NCBI GenBank assembly: GCA_905250885.1
Contig: CAJNOQ010002847.1
Location: 1-22,389, forward strand
Direction: 5' to 3'
DNA from: Didymodactylos carnosus
Lineage: Eukaryota > Rotifera > Eurotatoria > Philodinida > Philodinidae
DNA: 22,389 nucleotides
Both the position numbers and the translations under genes were made by a program. This document shows, piece by piece, positions 18,157-22,389 of the stretch (the stretch's first letter is position 1; each line of letters opens with the position of its first letter). Below the pieces are notes generated by a model, which did not search any database, was not told where the DNA came from, and was given only the letters and a program-made list of their open reading frames with translations.

Positions 18157-18318
18157 ATAAAATTAACTAATAAAGGAAAAACTATTAGTGGAATTCCATA
18201 CGAAGAAGGTAGCCCTATAAATTGGAATAGTTTGAAAGTCTATAAAAAGTTGTATAAGGCTATTGCAGAAGTCGCAATCCGTAAATCGTGCCAATATGAA
18301 AAAATTAACTTCTTGTAG
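18157..18318 (+). pseudogene. possible terminal exon relic, unknown protein
   Basis: After the pyrimidine-rich acceptor TCTTTTTCAG a 54-codon frame reads KLTNKGKTISGIPYEEGSP ... LYKAIAEVAI to TAG 18316-18318, a plausible soluble protein composition in an otherwise AT-monotonous stretch. I do not recognise it. The opposite strand is also open here (18163-18417), which weakens the case. Confidence 0.25.
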
Positions 18319-19918
18319 CAAAGCTTTAAGCTGAACAAAACATTTGAATATGGAGGATTGTAGAACAACTTGAGTTCTACAAAATGAGACGTAATACGAC
18401 TCTGACAAAGATTCCATTTAATTACAACAAGTTCAACAATCTTTACGCACTATTATAAGCACTTACATAGAAAATATATGTTGTAAGTTTTATTATTTTT
18501 CTGCACTCATCTATTTTTACACAAAAATTTTCGATAGTAAGAAGTAAAATTTAGAACGTTTCTCTATCAACCAAAAACACGACGCTGAAGTTTGATTAAG
18601 AAATGGATGAATTATTAAAATTTTTTAGTTGGTAGTGACTTTTGAAATACCAATTATTTTTTTCTAATTTTACATGCAACATGTTTACAGTTGTTACTAC
18701 AAGTTTTCTAACGCTTGCACGCAGCAAATGTATGCGATACTATCACAAACTAGTCACACACAATTTTTCCTCTTGCGAAATCTTAACCAGAACACATATA
18801 GGCACTTTTTTATGAAAATCATGATGACCATTATTCTGCCTAAAACATATATATATATATTCATGCCGAGAAGTTCGATTTAAGTGCGAATTATTTGCTT
18901 TCCTCGAAAAAGTTTTCTTTTTTGTAAACGGAATACCAAAATGGAACGAAATTTTAGTCTATGGCTGAGCTTTAGTCGTTTTAGGTGCAAAACAAAGAAA
19001 ACATGATACAATATGTTGAGAAATACGATGGAAAGTCAAAAGATTTTGCAAGTTTTTGACACATGCATCTTAAACAAGTAAGTTAAAAGTTATATGTCGT
19101 TAGCTAATCAAGGTTTTCAACTTTTGAACTAAACTATGAGCGAAAAAATGAATTATAAACTTTTTTCTCTCGAAGTATAATACGATGGATACAATCTGTT
19201 TTATTGCAATAGATGATACGGCATCAAAGTATTTTAAATGTCTCATGAGCTGATCAGAAACGCATTCTACCGAGTGTATGAACTACATCGAAAAATCCCT
19301 CAACATGAACTACTCAAAAACAATATCATCTGCATTATAAAACATATCATATTATGAATTTGCTATAAAAAAATTTTGTTCTTGTGGTATATATTAATTT
19401 ATATATTTCTCGAGATAATTTACCTTTGTTACTAAAAACTGATGTTCTTTAAAACACATATTTCTTTCTCTGATTTAATATCTTATATTTTCACAATCGC
19501 AAATACCAGTTATCATATTCGATCTTCGAAAAAAGACAACAATTCATGCATAATGTTATTTGATTTTCAGTCTGAAAAGTATCGTAAATTTCATTCATTG
19601 GCACCATCTTCACTGAACATCGTGTGAGAAAGAAAGTGTACATTAGTGTTTTTAATCATACGACCACAATACAATATGCCTTTGCAATTGATGAAAACAG
19701 CAGCTGCCCAATTTGTTATGTAGTCTTATATCTATGTGTATGTAGTCATTCCTTGCGCGCATGATTGGCCATTCATACGTACAAACACACGGAAGACAAT
19801 TGGCGTGATTATAATCAACGGCAAGGATAAAGGAGAGAAAAGCCTTTGAGCTACTTGAACAGAAAAATGAAGTATGAACTGTATTTTATAAATCGTATAA
19901 CGGTCAAAATACATAATT
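18319..19918. other. no gene recognised
   Basis: AT-rich sequence with short hydrophobic open frames (18674-18883, 19442-19627, minus 19732-19914) that look like chance. No structured repeat was seen apart from a short TA run near 18848. Confidence 0.4.
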
Positions 19919-19946
19919 TCTCTCTCTCTCCTTTTCTCTCTCTCTC
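19919..19946. repeat. CT microsatellite
   Basis: A CT-dinucleotide run interrupted by CCTTTT. A second, impure CT/TTTC tract lies at about 20890-20918. Confidence 0.85.
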
Positions 19947-22105
19947 AACCGCAGAAGACAAGATACTTTTGTACGGTGTATAACAAACAATCTAAATAGA
20001 AATTGTTCATGAGAAAAATTCAGAAAAGCTATCAGTGCCGCATCAGCCTATGCCCAACGAAGAAAACTAGTTATGAATCTTTACATAGATAACAGAAAAA
20101 CTTAGAAATATCCATCTGTCTGAATGAAAATAAATCAGTTGTTCAACAATGCAATGCTAAAAACATCCCAAACCGATCTTTTTACAAATGCTTAGTTTCT
20201 AAAATCATTTGTCGATACAACGCCCATAAAAAGTTCTTCACTTGGAACAACATTCTAAACATTCGTTCTGTACAATTAAATTACTGCAATCATAAGTAGT
20301 TATGTCATGAAGTTCGAAATGTTCAAAAATACATAGCTAAACCTACTACTGACAATGTCTACTAGAAAACAGTTGAACTCAAAACCGACTCTCAGTTTGA
20401 ACAGCACGTTAGATACGATAAAACTTTACATTTGTAGTTGGACTAATTTGATGCCAACGAAAAAAAACAACACTATCCAACCCACTGTATATATATGACC
20501 CAAGGCTCACTGCAGACAACCGTGAAATTTATTGCACTTCTTAACTATTAGCGCCTCTACATTCTCAACTGTAATCACATCAACCTACGGAGATTTTTTC
20601 CTGATTTTCTTCAATGGCAAAAGTTTCGGAAAATTCTAGCAACATCTTCTTATACAACCAGTCATGATTCGAATTCAAATACATCACCAGAGATAATAAA
20701 GGATAAAAAGCATAAACAGATTATTTTTATTAGGCAAAATTTTTCATCAGGCAAACGGAAGTTTTGCAGATTCCGTATCTTTAGTTAACGGTTAGATCTT
20801 TACAATTGATATCACGTTCTTCAAGATTAAGTTTACTCAAAGATAGACGTCCACTTTCATTCATTCTTCTTCTAAATTACCCTAATCTTCTGTCTCTTTC
20901 TTTCTCTCTCTTTCTCTAAATCGTTGTACAAACATAAACGTATATACGTCGTATACATATTATGTCAGTCAGTATTTTATTTCCTTTATCTGAAACACAT
21001 ACACAATAAAATTTGTTCAATCAATATATCGTCTCTCTCACTTCTCTTGTTTTAAAAGCCATTTCCGTCTAGAGATATCAACGTTTCTCTTTTTTCCTCC
21101 CCTTTACCAAATATTTGAAATTATGAAATATGATTCATTTGAACTATTTTGAGCACAGTCGGCAGAAAACATGTGTTGAGTGGACCACGGTCACATAAAT
21201 GGAGAAAAATTAAAACACCTTGAGTACTCAACTAGGACTAACACAAGATTCACGACTTTAACTGCTGTGCAATCCAGCAACAATCTTGATATCAAATACT
21301 TTAGTTATGTAGAATTAATGCATTATTTTGTCTTCAAACGCTTTTTTTTCATACAAAAACGCAATGTATTTGAAACGTCTAAAATCTTTGACAAATAACG
21401 CTGTTTTCCTTTGGTTTGACAGACAACAATACATCCGATCTCACCGGTTGATTTCCCTGAACATACACTCAAAAATAAGTGCGCTTTCTATCATATCGGA
21501 GTAAATGTGACAGCACCATTCTGAACTTAGAGGTTCATATAAGCACGGTTGTGTTAACAAGTAATAAACCGCAGAAGCCTGCCGTTTTTTCAACATTTTC
21601 AACTTCAAACAGATACTGAACTAAGCTGTGTTTACGTATCATGTGCAACTAAATCCATTATGTAATGTTATACATTCATCTAGCCATCTTGCGAATCGTG
21701 AGTCATATTATGCATGAACAGTCCAAAGATGAGATTGATTCTCTCTTTTGGTTAAACCAGAAAATATTTTTCGATTAGTTTTTCAGCATACTTTTCTCTC
21801 TTTCGTCATTCGCGGACATAATGAAATTTACTTTTCATAATAAAATGTCTTCAATTTCAATTCAACGTTTAGGCCAAAACAACTTTTTTTTGATGATGTT
21901 ATTTCGAAATACAATTTTTTCTTATTCAACAACTTTTCTCTCTCTCTTACATCATTGGTGTTACATAGTGATGGATTCAAGCCAACACAAGAGAAAAATA
22001 AGATGACCTGTTGTTCAGTCGAGCCATTTCCTTGAACATAAGTGAATGAAACAAGAGAATGAACGAAAAAGCATGACGAGAGAAAGAATTTTGTTCATAT
22101 TCACC
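19947..22105. other. no gene recognised
   Basis: AT-rich intergenic DNA. It includes the perfect palindrome ACGTATATACGT (20938-20949) and the impure CT tract near 20900. Open frames 21180-21398 and 21821-22006 lack any domain signature. The last few hundred bases probably belong to the upstream region of the gene starting near 22195. Confidence 0.4.
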
Positions 22106-22241
22106 AATCAATTTAGTGTCCTTCTATTCGACCAATCGACTTCACAGTGAAGTTATGTCCTGTATATATAGTCGAGACATTTCTAACAGAAAAGGCAGAG
22201 GTTAGTTATTACTTTTCTCGTCCTTCACTGGAAGAAAACGG
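22106..22241 (+). promoter_or_regulatory. promoter and first (non-coding?) exon of a rightward gene
   Basis: Two CCAAT boxes (22106-22110 and 22134-22138) precede a TATA box TATATATA (22163-22170). Transcription would start about 30 bp on, near 22195-22205. A strong donor GGTAAGTAAA places a 5' splice site at 22242, so the first exon would be about 22200-22241, without an ATG. The coding part would lie beyond the window. Confidence 0.5.
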
Positions 22242-22389
22242 GTAAGTAAAAGCAGTGATGTCAACGGGATAATGATGATTTGAGAAGGATGTTGGTTTTT
22301 AAAATATTTCTTGTTTAAATGGAATTCACTGTTCGTCTTGCCTCGCTTATAAACATACGGGAGCAGCGAGTCTTGTCGACCAGTATCTT

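Noticed and set aside
1..22389. CRISPR arrays, bacterial operons, rRNA genes
   Set aside because: No regularly spaced short repeats, no Shine-Dalgarno-led gene clusters and no rRNA-like GC-rich conserved blocks; spliced gene structure shows a eukaryote.

Overview
The window reads as invertebrate animal nuclear DNA. It is AT-rich, with one spliced gene whose introns follow the GT-AG rule. Several of those introns are very small (55, 66 and 107 bp), and decayed DNA transposons lie in and around the gene. Small introns, A/T-ending codons, a Tudor-domain gene and many non-autonomous DNA transposons would suit a bdelloid-rotifer-like genome, but that placement is tentative: no diagnostic marker (rRNA, telomere repeat or mitochondrial gene) is present.

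Left part (1-4850). A minus-strand protein-like fragment lies at about 237-593. At about 1768-3600 is the corpse of a DDE transposase gene (DDE_Tnp_4 type, ISL2EU / PIF-Harbinger-like). It is broken by several frameshifts and stop codons. It is also split by a 402-bp foldback MITE (2130-2531) inserted at a TA dinucleotide; removing the MITE plus one TA rejoins the two coding halves in frame. Small palindromes and hairpins surround this unit.

Central part (5197-11195). One plus-strand gene can be reconstructed as nine exons with consistent phases, encoding about 631 residues: a compact N-terminal domain (possibly ubiquitin-like), a long Q/H/S/N-rich disordered linker, and a C-terminal extended Tudor domain. 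This architecture suggests a germ-granule or piRNA-type Tudor factor, though several residues of the methyl-arginine aromatic cage are replaced. Introns 2 and 8 are swollen by repeats. Intron 2 holds a large inverted repeat (about 6213-7090) and intron 8 an insertion (about 9907-10920) flanked by an 8-9 bp direct repeat.

Right part (11196-22389). This is mostly gene-poor AT-rich DNA. It contains a hAT-like non-autonomous element (12280-13011) with a degenerate 8-bp target duplication, a 23-bp tandem duplication, inverted repeats, a diverged 175-bp tandem repeat (15239-15720), CT microsatellites and a few short exon-like open stretches of doubtful status. The last 300 bp look like the promoter and first exon of another plus-strand gene: two CCAAT boxes, a TATA box and a strong GTAAGT donor.

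The most interesting point is the conjunction of a Tudor gene (a family often involved in small-RNA transposon silencing) with a long inverted repeat inside one of its introns, which would be transcribed as a double-stranded hairpin.
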